From NCBI GenBank assembly GCA_902789735.1, contig CADAOZ010000018.1, positions 1-52,883 of the forward strand: a stretch of 52,883 nucleotides of DNA, read 5' to 3'. This document shows positions 33,649-43,900 of this stretch, one piece after another (positions within the stretch are counted from its first letter, which is position 1; each line of letters starts with the position of its first letter). The translations under genes were made by a program, and so were the position numbers. Below the pieces are notes generated by a model. It searched no databases and was not told where the DNA came from. It saw nothing but the letters and a program-made list of their open reading frames with translations. This DNA is from an uncultured Lachnospiraceae bacterium (GTDB lineage: Bacteria; Bacillota; Clostridia; Lachnospirales; Lachnospiraceae).

Positions 33649-33679
33649 TATAATCGAAACTGTATTAGTATGCACAGTT
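33649..33679 (+). promoter_or_regulatory. Rightward promoter and operator of the defence operon
   Basis: TATAAT (33649-33654) is preceded by TGG (extended -10); no good -35 is seen, which fits an activated or weak promoter. The inverted repeat AACTGT-N10-ACAGTT (33658-33679) covers the start of transcription and is a likely site for the XRE regulator. A second pair, TGTGAA (33595) and TTCACA (33621), lies between the two promoters. Confidence 0.6.
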
Positions 33680-33724
33680 ACCTGATGATATATGAGTTCT
33701 GAGAATGGAACCGAGAGGATTGCT

Positions 33725-33961
33725 ATGGAAGTAAGTTACAAGAAGCTTTGGAAACTGCTTATAGACAAAGATATGAAGAAGAAAGACCTTCAGGCACAGG
33801 CCAGAATCAGCTGGACTTCTGTCACAAAATTATCCAAGGGCGAGACTGTGAGTATGGAAGTCCTTATGAAAGTGTGCAAAGCGCTTGAATGCAATATCGG
33901 CGACATCATGGATCTGATTCCGGAAGAAGGTGATAAGAATGTCGAGCTCAAAGAAGAATGA
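33725..33961 (+). CDS. XRE/Cro-type helix-turn-helix regulator
   Basis: A 78-residue single-domain HTH protein: YKKLWKLLIDKDMKKKDLQA, then ISWTSVTKLSKGETVSMEVLMKVCKALECNIGDIMDL, the layout of small Cro-like regulators common in Firmicute accessory DNA. The ATG at 33725 follows CGAGAGG; an upstream ATG (33692) has no ribosome site. It overlaps tcmP by 23 nt. It probably binds the operator in the divergent region and may be the target of the ImmA/IrrE peptidase. Confidence 0.9.
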   Translation: MEVSYKKLWKLLIDKDMKKKDLQAQARISWTSVTKLSKGETVSMEVLMKVCKALECNIGDIMDLIPEEGDKNVELKEE

Positions 33962-35072
33962 TGTGATTAGCGTTGCTCCGCCACACAGCATTAAGAAATT
34001 TGAATTGATCTCGGAGTATGTGAAAGCATGGATCAACATTCTTATGCTGAACAAGAAATGTCGTGGAATAGTCTATATCGACTGCATGTCAAACAGTGGT
34101 GTATATAAGGATGATGAAGGGAATGAGATAAAAGGTACGCCGCTTCTGGTATCTGAGATCATTGCGGAAGCTATGACCAGATACACAGATAAGCAAGCCT
34201 ACATATATTTCAATGATCTGGACGAAAGAAAGATTGATTTGCTGGAAACCAGGCTACCAAAGAAGACCAGCAATCTCACTATCTATACAGAGTCGATGGA
34301 TGCTAATGTATTACTTCGTAAGATTGGAAGCCAGTTCTCGACGATGTTTAGTGATATGCATTTCCTGCTCGTTTACGATCCTTATGATGCACATATTGAG
34401 TGGGATGCTATGATGCCATTTCTTAAAAACTGGGGTGAAATCATCATCAATCATATGGTATCCGATACAATCCGGGCGGCAAAGATGGCAAAGAAGCCAG
34501 AAGTCATTGAAAAATATGAGGAAACCTATCAGACGACGATTGATGAGCTGATTTCCTTCGGCAGTGACAGAGAAGCTTTTGAGAAGAAGATAGAGCAGAT
34601 AATACTGGACCTTAGTGGCAGAAAAAACGGGCGGTATTATGTAGCTGCATTTCCGTTCTTCAACAGCAATAACTCTGTTGTGTATAACTTGATTCATTGT
34701 ACCGGGCATCAGACAGGATTTGATCTTTTCAAATCAACAGCTTGGAAGGTCTTTGATGACCAGTCGTCTGGCAAGCATGTCAATAATAGCGGGGAATATG
34801 ATCAGCTGACATTCGATACGCTTACGGGAGAAATTGTCTCAGGACGAACAGTAGATGATACATGCTATACAGTTCGAGACATAGCAGCATATCTACAAAA
34901 GAAGTTTAAGGGAAGGCTGGATGTACCTAAGGACGATGTAAAAGCTTATTTGTTTGAACATCCGGTTTTTCCTGTGCGTGATTACAGCAATAAAACATAT
35001 GCTGCGTTGAAACAGTACTATGGTGCTGTGATTCATAGATCGACAATAACATTTTCAGATAGGAGTTATTGA
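33939..35072 (+). CDS. tcmP: Three-Cys-motif partner protein TcmP
   Basis: A 377-residue protein of the TcmP family, recognised from KFELISEYVKAWINIL, VYIDCMSNSGVYKDDEGNEI near residue 47 (equivalent to the family's FIDxFAGPG motif) and FLLVYDPYDAHIEW. The layout resembles a Rossmann methyltransferase. The family is named for its regular pairing with a three-cysteine protein, and the next gene fits that role. The activity is unknown. The ATG at 33939 has GAAGGTGAT upstream; a GTG 9 nt earlier is less likely. It belongs to the low-GC island operon. Confidence 0.85.
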   Translation: MSSSKKNDVISVAPPHSIKKFELISEYVKAWINILMLNKKCRGIVYIDCMSNSGVYKDDEGNEIKGTPLLVSEIIAEAMTRYTDKQAYIYFNDLDERKIDLLETRLPKKTSNLTIYTESMDANVLLRKIGSQFSTMFSDMHFLLVYDPYDAHIEWDAMMPFLKNWGEIIINHMVSDTIRAAKMAKKPEVIEKYEETYQTTIDELISFGSDREAFEKKIEQIILDLSGRKNGRYYVAAFPFFNSNNSVVYNLIHCTGHQTGFDLFKSTAWKVFDDQSSGKHVNNSGEYDQLTFDTLTGEIVSGRTVDDTCYTVRDIAAYLQKKFKGRLDVPKDDVKAYLFEHPVFPVRDYSNKTYAALKQYYGAVIHRSTITFSDRSY

Positions 35073-35074
35073 TT

Positions 35075-35851
35075 ATGCCGCAAGTGGAAGGCTGCATACA
35101 AAGAAAATCTATGCTCTACAAAACCGGTGTGGAGTATGGGGATTATACGCTGAATTTCGTGCAGGGATGTGCGCATGGCTGCCGGTATCCTTGCTATGCC
35201 TTCCTGATGAAAAAAAGATTTGGGCAGGTCAAAACATATGAGGATTGGCTGAAACCGTATCTTGTTTCAAACACTTTGGAGATTCTGGACAAGGAGATTC
35301 CCCGGCTGAAAGATAAGATCATGTCTGTACAGCTTTGCTTTACTACGGATCCGTTCATGGTGGGATACCCGGAAATTGAAAAAATGAGCTTAGATGTGAT
35401 CAAGAAGCTGAACGCAGCAGACATTAAGTGTACCGTGCTTACGAAGGGCATTCTTCCGGTCAGTCTTGCAGAATGTTCTAAGGAAAATGAATACGGAATC
35501 ACTCTTATTTCTCTGGATGAGGAATACAGAGAGCGGATGGAGCCAGGCTCTGCATCATATAAAGACCGTTTGAAGGCCTTGAAGAAGCTACACGACAAAG
35601 GTTGTAAGACATGGGTAAGTATCGAACCGTATCCTACGCCGAATCTGATAGAACAGGACTTGATGGAGATCCTAAAATCAGTCAGCTTTGTAGACAAGAT
35701 TATTTTCGGAAGAACCAATTACTGTAAGGATGTAACGACTGGATATCCGGAACACAAGCAGTTCTATAACGAGAAGGCAAAAGAAGTGATTGATTTCTGT
35801 GAGAAGAAGGGGATCGCTTATCACATAAAAGATAAAACCATTACAGATTAG
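35075..35851 (+). CDS. Radical SAM-like (SPL-type) three-cysteine protein, TcmP partner
   Basis: A 258-residue protein. GVEYGDYTLNFVQGCAHGCRYPCYAF gives Cys32, Cys36 and Cys40; the surroundings match spore photoproduct lyase-like radical SAM proteins, but the spacing is CX3CX3C instead of CX3CX2C. QLCFTTDPFMVGYPEIE and TVLTKGILP are typical of the same barrel. The start follows AGGAG; the gene begins 2 nt after tcmP. A pair of a methylase-like and a radical SAM-like protein suggests modification of a nucleic acid, but the substrate is not known. Confidence 0.8.
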   Translation: MPQVEGCIQRKSMLYKTGVEYGDYTLNFVQGCAHGCRYPCYAFLMKKRFGQVKTYEDWLKPYLVSNTLEILDKEIPRLKDKIMSVQLCFTTDPFMVGYPEIEKMSLDVIKKLNAADIKCTVLTKGILPVSLAECSKENEYGITLISLDEEYRERMEPGSASYKDRLKALKKLHDKGCKTWVSIEPYPTPNLIEQDLMEILKSVSFVDKIIFGRTNYCKDVTTGYPEHKQFYNEKAKEVIDFCEKKGIAYHIKDKTITD

Positions 35852-35941
35852 AGTCCGTATTATGGGACAGCATACTCGATAGAATTAAGATGCCGGAGTA
35901 TACAATGCCGGCAAAGGAGACAAACAGTAGGAGGAAATGGC

Positions 35942-38029
35942 ATGGCTGCAATACATGATTTACTTGCACAAGTGCAGGATGAGGCACTTAGAGCCAGACT
36001 GGAGCAGGAGATAAACAGACTGTCAAAGACAAAGAAATTCGGGTTGGTGTTCGAAGAACATCTGCCGGAGTGTACGCCGCTCTATGATATCCCGGTGAAG
36101 CGTGGCTCTACTGTGGCAAAAAAGACGGGTGCTGTCAGTGAAATGTATGAGGTTAGTGCCATCAAGGATGGGATAGCTACTTGCTATCACAAAGTGACGG
36201 CGCAGATGGAAGAAATTCCTGTAGATGAGCTTGTTTCAGTTGCCCGGTTTGGTGAGCCTATCTATCCGTACTTAAAACCAATCGATAGTGTGTGCAATGC
36301 TCCTGATAGTAATTTGTGGCATACGCTGATTGAGGCTGATAACTATCATGCTCTTCAGCTTTTGGAATATCTTTATGCTGGCAAGGTGGATTGCATATAC
36401 ATTGATCCACCTTATAACACTGGTGCAAAAGACTGGAAATATAATAACGATTATGTGGATGGTGCAGATGCATATAGACATAGCAAATGGCTGTCTATGA
36501 TGCAGAAGAGATTAAAAATTGCCAAGAATTTATTAAATCCAAAATGCTCTGTATTAATTGTCACAATTGATGAAAAAGAATACTTACACCTAGGGTGCCT
36601 GTTAGAAGAAATGTTTCCTGAAGCGAATATGCAGATGATTACATCTGTAATTAGCCGAAATGGTACAAGTAGGGAAAATGAATTTTCTAGAGTTGAGGAA
36701 TATATTTATATTCTTCGATTTGGCCAAATGGGTGTGACACGTACAAACGACAATATGCTCTCTGAGGATGGCAAGGGCGTTATAAGTAGAGTTTGGTTTA
36801 ATTTTATGCGCACCAGTACTCCACGTAGCAAAACAAAAGGCCAGTTTTTCCCTATTTTCATCGACACGAAAGAAGAGAAAATTGTAGAGATTGGAAATGC
36901 TTTATCGCCATCAGAAAAAGCTGAGGATGTGGTTGCACCCGAAGGACAAGTGGCTGTGCTACCTATTCGAGACGATAACACTGAAGCTACATGGGGAGCT
37001 ATTCCAGAGACTACAAAGCGGTTATTGGCTGAAGGATATTTGAGGGTAGGATCATTTGATAAAAAAACTAACCGATGGAGTATTCAGTATGTTCGTCAAG
37101 GTGATCAGAAGAGAATTAAGTCAGGCGAAATAGTAGTAGAAGGGAAAGCGAAAGACGGCTCATTAATTCTTTCGCCAGTCGATGCATCACAAAGAATTGT
37201 CTTTCCTAAAACTGTTTGGAATAGAAAATCGCATGATGCTACTGAGCACGGGACAAGGTTACTAAAACCGCTGTTTATCAATACTCGGTTTTCATATCCT
37301 AAATCACTATATGCTGTTGCTGATACATTGAAATTTTTTGTGAAAAATAATAAAACGGCATTAATTGTAGATTTTTTTGCTGGATCAGGTACTACATTGC
37401 ATGCAGTTAACTTGTTGAACGCAGAGGATGACGGGCAAAGACGTTGCATAATGGTCACAAATAATGAGGTCTCTGAAGATGAGGCGAAGTCTTTAAAGAA
37501 TAAAGGCTACAATCCAGGGGATGATGTCTGGGAAGCATTGGGAATTGCGAGGTATGTCACATGGCCGCGAACAGTATGTTCAATTGAAGGCCACAATATA
37601 AATGGGAAGCCCTTGGAAGGAACATATATAACCACAGAAGAATCTATGGCCGATGGTTTCAAGGCTAATGCGGCTTATTTTAAGCTGGGGTTCTTAGATA
37701 AAACATCCATAGCATTAGGCCGTCAGTTGGCAGAACTATTACCGGTACTCTGGTTGAAAGCTGGAGCATATGGTGTTTGTCCGAGATTACAGGATGAAAA
37801 ATTATCTATGATGATACTGCCGGATAATAGATTTGCAATTCTTATGAATGAAAAACATTTTCAGGAATTTGATGCGCAAGTGCAAAAGCATCCTGAAATC
37901 CAGACAATATATATTGTAACCGATTCTGAAGCTGGATATCGGGAGATGATTGCAGGCTACGGCGAAAAGGATACTTATCAGCTGTATCGTGATTATTTAG
38001 ACAACTTCAGAATCAACACAGGGAGGTAG
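35942..38029 (+). CDS. Site-specific DNA methyltransferase, beta-class (type III Mod-like)
   Basis: A 695-residue adenine-type DNA methyltransferase. Catalytic motif IV DPPYN is at 155-159 (IYIDPPYNTGAKDW), before the SAM-binding motif I DFFAGSGTT (477-485), the order of the beta class used by type III Mod proteins. Between them lies the target-recognition region, with lower GC than the flanks (33% in 36541-36600 versus 43% in 36001-36060 by hand count). The 110 N-terminal residues (coiled helix plus a GSTVAKKTGAVSEMYEVSAI-type domain) are unlike standard Mod. It ends 3 nt before the Res-like gene. Ribosome site TAGGAGG. Confidence 0.92.
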   Translation: MAAIHDLLAQVQDEALRARLEQEINRLSKTKKFGLVFEEHLPECTPLYDIPVKRGSTVAKKTGAVSEMYEVSAIKDGIATCYHKVTAQMEEIPVDELVSVARFGEPIYPYLKPIDSVCNAPDSNLWHTLIEADNYHALQLLEYLYAGKVDCIYIDPPYNTGAKDWKYNNDYVDGADAYRHSKWLSMMQKRLKIAKNLLNPKCSVLIVTIDEKEYLHLGCLLEEMFPEANMQMITSVISRNGTSRENEFSRVEEYIYILRFGQMGVTRTNDNMLSEDGKGVISRVWFNFMRTSTPRSKTKGQFFPIFIDTKEEKIVEIGNALSPSEKAEDVVAPEGQVAVLPIRDDNTEATWGAIPETTKRLLAEGYLRVGSFDKKTNRWSIQYVRQGDQKRIKSGEIVVEGKAKDGSLILSPVDASQRIVFPKTVWNRKSHDATEHGTRLLKPLFINTRFSYPKSLYAVADTLKFFVKNNKTALIVDFFAGSGTTLHAVNLLNAEDDGQRRCIMVTNNEVSEDEAKSLKNKGYNPGDDVWEALGIARYVTWPRTVCSIEGHNINGKPLEGTYITTEESMADGFKANAAYFKLGFLDKTSIALGRQLAELLPVLWLKAGAYGVCPRLQDEKLSMMILPDNRFAILMNEKHFQEFDAQVQKHPEIQTIYIVTDSEAGYREMIAGYGEKDTYQLYRDYLDNFRINTGR

Positions 38030-38032
38030 ACC

Positions 38033-40921
38033 ATGAAAGCAGAATTATTTCCATTTCAGAAAAGAGCTTTAAGTGAGCTCAGAATGAAATCAGCGGAAGC
38101 TGTGTATCGATATGGTCGTTCTCACTCCAAACAGGTTGTTTCTTTTACGGCTCCTACAGGTGCTGGAAAAACTATCATTATGGCAGCCTTGATAGAGAGT
38201 ATTTTCTTTGGGGATGAGGTATATCCGGAGCAGCCGGAAGCAATCATCGTGTGGCTTTCTGATTCTCCGCAGTTGAATGAGCAGTCTAAAGACAAGATCG
38301 ATTTGAAAGCAGATAAGATCCGTTTGGGACAGTGTGTGACTGTGCAGGACGACTCGTTTGACCAGGAGATGTTTGATGACGGGCATATCTATTTTCTGAA
38401 CACACAGAAGCTGGGGAAGAGCTCAAATCTTACAAAGCACACGGATAACCGCCAGTATACAATCTGGGAGACGTTGGCCAACACGGCGCGTGATAAGAGC
38501 GACCGTCTGTATTTTATCATTGATGAAGCACATCGCGGTATGCAGGGCCGTGAGGCAGGACGTGCTACAACCATCATGCAGAAGTTCCTTAAAGGAAGTC
38601 CGGCAGATGGTATCGAAGCTATGCCGGTGGTTATCGGTATGTCTGCAACATCTGCGAGATTTAACGCATTGGTACAGGGCATTGCATCCGATACACAGTA
38701 CGTTGTGGTTACAACGGATGAGGTCAGAGCTTCTGGACTCTTGAAGGATCGAATCGTCATCTCCTATCCGGAAGAAAACTCCGGGAACAAGGATATGGCT
38801 GTGCTTCAGGCAGCAGCGGATGAATGGAAGGATAAATGGGATCATTGGTACCAGTATTGTTATGAGCAACACTATGCTTATGTGAATCCAATTTTGGTTA
38901 TCCAGGTTCAGAATGCGACATCGTCCTCGATATCTGCGACTGATCTTGATGATTGCGTACAGAAGATTGAGGAACGAACAGGAATCCGCTTTCAGGAAGG
39001 CGAAGTGGTTCATACCTTTGGAGATGCAAATAATGTGATCCGGATCAATGGTTTGAATGTACCATATGTGGCTCCTTCAGCAATTGCAGAAGATAAGCGA
39101 ATCAGAGTTGTTTTCTTCAAAGAGAGTTTGTCGACCGGCTGGGATTGTCCGAGAGCAGAAACGATGATGTCTTTCCGACATGCTACGGATGCAACATATA
39201 TTGCTCAGCTCCTTGGTCGTATGATTCGAACACCGATGCAGATGCATATTCAGGTGGATGAGACATTGAATGATGTACATCTGTATTTGCCGTATTTCAA
39301 TTCTGATACCGTAAAGGAAGTTGTGGAAGAATTGCAGAATGCCGAAGGCGGTGATATTCCGGCAGATATCTACGGGGAATCTCTCGATACCAGAGTTATG
39401 GATACATTGTCTGTTAGACCGCGAAGCTCAGCTGGCGGTGGAACAAGACATGCACCTGTCTACCCGGGACAAATGTCAATGTTTGATTTGCCCGGTGGAA
39501 TGCAGCCTATGGCACTGCATGATGGCGGTGCTACTCCGTATAGTAGTGGTGGACAGACTGGAACGGCTTCCGGCGTTCGCGAAGCATCATCCTTCAGCAC
39601 AGGCACAAGGAATACACAACAGGAAAACACGCAGCAAGTTCAACCTGCACAGAATACGAACCAGCCGAGCGCAGCAGTACCTTCGTCAGGAACATCACAA
39701 GCAGCTCCGGAAGGTCAAACAGCACAATCAGAGCCGGAATATGTTCAGGAGTCTTTCATTGACACCTTAGATCGAGAGGGAGTTGTAAAAGCAATCAATG
39801 ATTCCGGACTTCTTTCATACGATGTAAGAAACGTCAGAATCAATAACTATTTGAATTCGTTGTACAGTCTGGCAAGACTTTTAAGGCAGTCTGGGAAATA
39901 CCAGAATGCCACAGATGATGTTCTGGAAGAAATCGTGAAGATGATCCGCGAATATGTGGGTGATCTGAAGAGAGACGGAAAATATGACGATATGGCAAAG
40001 AAGATCATGGAATTTCAGATGAAATCCCAGGTCTTTGATGTGTTTGGAGAAACTGTAGACGATAACATTGTCCATACGTTCATGTCTACAACGGATATTG
40101 ATATTGACCGGCAGTTCCGCCGTGCTGAAACAAAGTTGGGGAATGAGGGCGTAGGCAATAAGTATGGTCATTATTATTACGATGAGGATGATCCGAATGC
40201 ATATAAGATCGATGTAATCTTATACGCCTCTAATGATGACTGTTATGCACGCCTCCTGGCTTATGCTGAGAAGGCGTTCCACAAGATGAATGATAATTAT
40301 CGTCGGAAGATTGTCGGTCTTGGTGATCGTTTTATTAAGCAGTATGATGCCATTGTCTCCAATGGAGATGTTGTCAGTAAGCATAACTTCCGCCTGCCTG
40401 AGACCATCAGCTTACCACGTGAAGTGAATGGCAAGGACTATGATGATCATCTTTTCGTGAACGACTCCGGAAAAGCACGTATTAATCTGAATACTTGGGA
40501 AGAAGGCGTTCTTGTGGAGGAACAAAGTCAGGCTGACTATGTTTGCTGGCTGAGAAATCCTCCGAGAAAGCCTTGGTCCCTCTGCATTCCGTATGAGATG
40601 GGCGGAGAGCAGAAGCCGGCGTATCCTGATTTTATAATCATCCGTAAAGACAGCGATGATGAATATGTTGTGGATATTTTGGAACCGCACGATCCTACGA
40701 GAATAGATAACCTTGGAAAGGCCAGAGGATTTGCAGAATATGCAAGGCAGAATCCGGGTGTAGGACGCATTCAGCTGATCCGTATGAGTAAGGATGCCGT
40801 GGGACATAATCGTTTCAAGAGGCTCGATATGGCTATGAGTGCTGTGCGTGATAAGGTCTCACGGGCCATGACAAATGATGAGTTGGATCACATCTTTGAT
40901 ACAGATGGATTCTTTATGTAA
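38033..40921 (+). CDS. DEAD/DEAH helicase, type III Res-like, with a variant nuclease-like C-terminus
   Basis: A 962-residue superfamily 2 protein. Walker A APTGAGKT (40-47), DEAH (164-167), GMSATS, then SLSTGWDCPRAETMMSF and AQLLGRMIRTP are motifs I to VI as in type III Res subunits. A Gln/Ser/Thr/Pro-rich linker of some 90 residues (about 470-570) separates the helicase from the C-terminal half. Near 875-900 the sequence PDFIIIRKDSDDEYVVDILEPHD resembles a PD-(D/E)XK core, but D-x-L-E-P-H stands where E-x-K is expected. Paired with the upstream methyltransferase it looks like the motor of a type III-like system. Confidence 0.88.
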   Translation: MKAELFPFQKRALSELRMKSAEAVYRYGRSHSKQVVSFTAPTGAGKTIIMAALIESIFFGDEVYPEQPEAIIVWLSDSPQLNEQSKDKIDLKADKIRLGQCVTVQDDSFDQEMFDDGHIYFLNTQKLGKSSNLTKHTDNRQYTIWETLANTARDKSDRLYFIIDEAHRGMQGREAGRATTIMQKFLKGSPADGIEAMPVVIGMSATSARFNALVQGIASDTQYVVVTTDEVRASGLLKDRIVISYPEENSGNKDMAVLQAAADEWKDKWDHWYQYCYEQHYAYVNPILVIQVQNATSSSISATDLDDCVQKIEERTGIRFQEGEVVHTFGDANNVIRINGLNVPYVAPSAIAEDKRIRVVFFKESLSTGWDCPRAETMMSFRHATDATYIAQLLGRMIRTPMQMHIQVDETLNDVHLYLPYFNSDTVKEVVEELQNAEGGDIPADIYGESLDTRVMDTLSVRPRSSAGGGTRHAPVYPGQMSMFDLPGGMQPMALHDGGATPYSSGGQTGTASGVREASSFSTGTRNTQQENTQQVQPAQNTNQPSAAVPSSGTSQAAPEGQTAQSEPEYVQESFIDTLDREGVVKAINDSGLLSYDVRNVRINNYLNSLYSLARLLRQSGKYQNATDDVLEEIVKMIREYVGDLKRDGKYDDMAKKIMEFQMKSQVFDVFGETVDDNIVHTFMSTTDIDIDRQFRRAETKLGNEGVGNKYGHYYYDEDDPNAYKIDVILYASNDDCYARLLAYAEKAFHKMNDNYRRKIVGLGDRFIKQYDAIVSNGDVVSKHNFRLPETISLPREVNGKDYDDHLFVNDSGKARINLNTWEEGVLVEEQSQADYVCWLRNPPRKPWSLCIPYEMGGEQKPAYPDFIIIRKDSDDEYVVDILEPHDPTRIDNLGKARGFAEYARQNPGVGRIQLIRMSKDAVGHNRFKRLDMAMSAVRDKVSRAMTNDELDHIFDTDGFFM

Positions 40922-40948
40922 TACAGAGTGCAGATGGGAGGCTTCAAG

Positions 40949-43900
40949 ATGGATAATGACCAGATTGTAAGCAGGATGAATACATATTTGCATACTTCCG
41001 CCAATGTGCTTGCTGAGTGGCTTGGAAAGCTGTTACCCAGGACATCGGAAGATTGGTGGGAGGACTGTGTTATAGCTAAGTTGAGCTATAACCAGGCGGA
41101 GATGGCAAGAGAACGCGGTTTTACGGAGCTGGGACAGTTTGATCTGGCTGCGTTGCTTCGCATTGCGGATAAATCATGGTATGAGATGAGGAATGTGGCA
41201 TTCCTTCCTACCAGGGAAAGAGAATGTATCCGTGATATGATGCGTGTCCGTAATAACTGGGCTCATGTTGGTGCTATGCTTCCGGGCAAAGATGCCATCC
41301 TTGCAGATCTGGATACCCTTCATCAATTCTTCGAGCAGAGAGAATGTGATGACAGCCTCATAAATGAAGTTGACCGTATGATAGAGGAAGTGAAGTCTCC
41401 ATCCACGGTTGATTTTGAATCCTTTTCACAGGAGTCACAGCCAGAAGCTGCAGAGACAGTGATACCGGATGTAGGTGATGAAGACGAAATCAGAGAAAAG
41501 AGCCTGGTATATCTCGTAGGAAGCCCTGATGTGCGCGGGATTGTTATGTCCATTACAGATCTTGGGGATACTAAGAAATATGATGTCTTTGTAAACGGTA
41601 ATTTCAAGACTTTTTATTCCGGGCAGATCGCACTATACGTTGAGACAGCATCTTATAACTGGGTCGATATCAATACATTCCGCAGCTACCTAACAGCGTA
41701 CCAGATCAATAATCCTTCTGGAAATGATCTGTATTCATTGAATTCAGCCAGGATCGATTTTGTCCCTTACCAGTTCAGGCCGGCATTGAAGCTGATCCAC
41801 GCTGATGAGCCAAGAATACTGATTGCTGACAGCGTTGGCGTAGGCAAGACAATTGAAGCCGGTCTGATCATTAAAGAACTGCAGGCAAGAAATGAACTGG
41901 AAAATGTTCTGATTATCTGCCCGAAACCGCTTGTAACTGAGCGTAAATGGGAGATGGAGATGAAGCGATTTGATGAGGAATTCGTGCCGGTGGATGGACC
42001 GATGCTTCGTCAGATCATTTCCGATACAGATCGGGACGGCGAATGGCCGATAAGATTCAGTAAGACAATTGTGCCTTATTCTATTTTAGACAGCAGAGCC
42101 TATGAGGGGGAAACCACTAGGAAGAAGCATACATTTGGTTTAAGGGATCTGGATCCGGCACCGCACTTTAATCTGGTTATCATTGATGAGGCACACCATA
42201 TCCGAAACGGAAGTATGGAGAAGGAAAAGGCCTTCGAGTATAAATGCGTGAAGTATTTCTGTGATAATGCCGATGCTGTTGTCATGCTGACGGCAACGCC
42301 GCTGCAGACCAGTGATGATGATTTGTTTACACTTTTAAATGTTCTGCGACCGGATGTAGTGATTGATAAACAGACATTCAATATGATGTCCAGGCCGAAC
42401 GTACATATTTCTGAAGCTGCAAAGGCTATTAGAAGGGCTGATCAGGACTGGCAGGCTCAGGCCACAGAAGCCCTCAAAGGTGTTCTGGGGACACAGTGGG
42501 GAGAAAATGTCATCGCCGCTAATCCGACTTACGGAGAGATGATCAAAACTCTGCAGCAGGACAAAATCACACGGGAAGAACGTGTGAAACTTATTTCGGA
42601 TGCGGAGAGCCTTCACAGTTTTAACTCCATGCTTAACCGGACCCGAAGAAAAGATATTCAGGATTTCTGCATCAGAAGACCATACACCTTAGCTGTCGAG
42701 TTTACCGAGCGGCAGCAGGAGCTGCATGATGAACTGTTGCGATTTGAGTCAAACGCATTACTGCAGCTTCATGGAAGCGCCAGATCCATTCCGTTTATGA
42801 TGTCCACTATCAAGCGTCAGGCAGCCAGCTGTATCTTTGGCCTGGCACCGCATATTCGGGATCTGATAAAAAGAAGATTCCAACAGATGGAGGATGATCC
42901 TGATCTGGATTATTCTCCAAGCTTTACTTTTGATGGGACTGATGCTAATACGCTGGAGACGTTAGCACAGGATCTGCTGGCAATGGCAGACAATCTTCCG
43001 GAGGAAGATCCTAAGTTTGATCAGATGCTGGAAGCCATTATGGAGAAGCAAAAGCAGGAGAATAACAAAATCATTCTCTTCAGTACTTTTCGGTACACAC
43101 TGTATTACTTGAAAAAGAAACTTCTCGATGCAGGGCTCAGAGTAGAGCAGGTTGACGGCAGTGTTAAGGATGCTATGCGGCAGGAGTTTCGTGCAAGATT
43201 TGAACTCCCGAAAGAAGACGCAGACGCCATTGATATTCTGCTCTTTACAGAAGTCGGTTCAGAAGGTCTGGATTATCAGTTCTGCGATATGATGATTAAC
43301 TACGACCTTCCTTGGAATCCTATGAGAATCGAGCAGCGTATCGGTCGTATTGATCGTAGAGGACAGCAGAGTGAGACTGTTAGCATCTATAACATGATTA
43401 CGAATGGCACTGTTGACGCTGATATTTATTTCAGATGTCTGATGCGTATTGGTATCTTTGAAAGCAGTATTGGTGAGTGTGAAGAGATCCTAGGTGATAT
43501 TGCTACGCAGCTTGATCATATCGCGATGGACACGACTCTCACCGATGAAGAGCGAAAAATTAAACTGGAGCAGATGGCTGATAATGAAGTCCGAAGACTC
43601 CAGGAATTGAATCGGTTGGAAGAAGAGGAAAAAGAATTCTTTGGCTTTGATCTCTCTGAGTATATGACATCACAGGAGATTCATAACGCAGAGAATCCGT
43701 GGCTTACACAGAAGAGTCTGCAGATCCTGATTGAACAATATCTATATCGCCGGCTTGGACAGGGTAGCTATATTCTGGGTGAAGGTGACGCAAAACAGCT
43801 GAGATTATCAGCAGCGGCCAGAGCGGAGCTTAGAGATGATTTCCGGAAACTTCCGAGCGGACGAAATGCAGTACGTCAGAGCTGGGATGTATACCTGAAG

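Noticed and set aside
35942..40921. Plain type III restriction-modification system
   Set aside because: Mod/Res-like order is right, but Mod has an unusual N-terminus, Res has a variant nuclease core, and both are locked into a larger operon.
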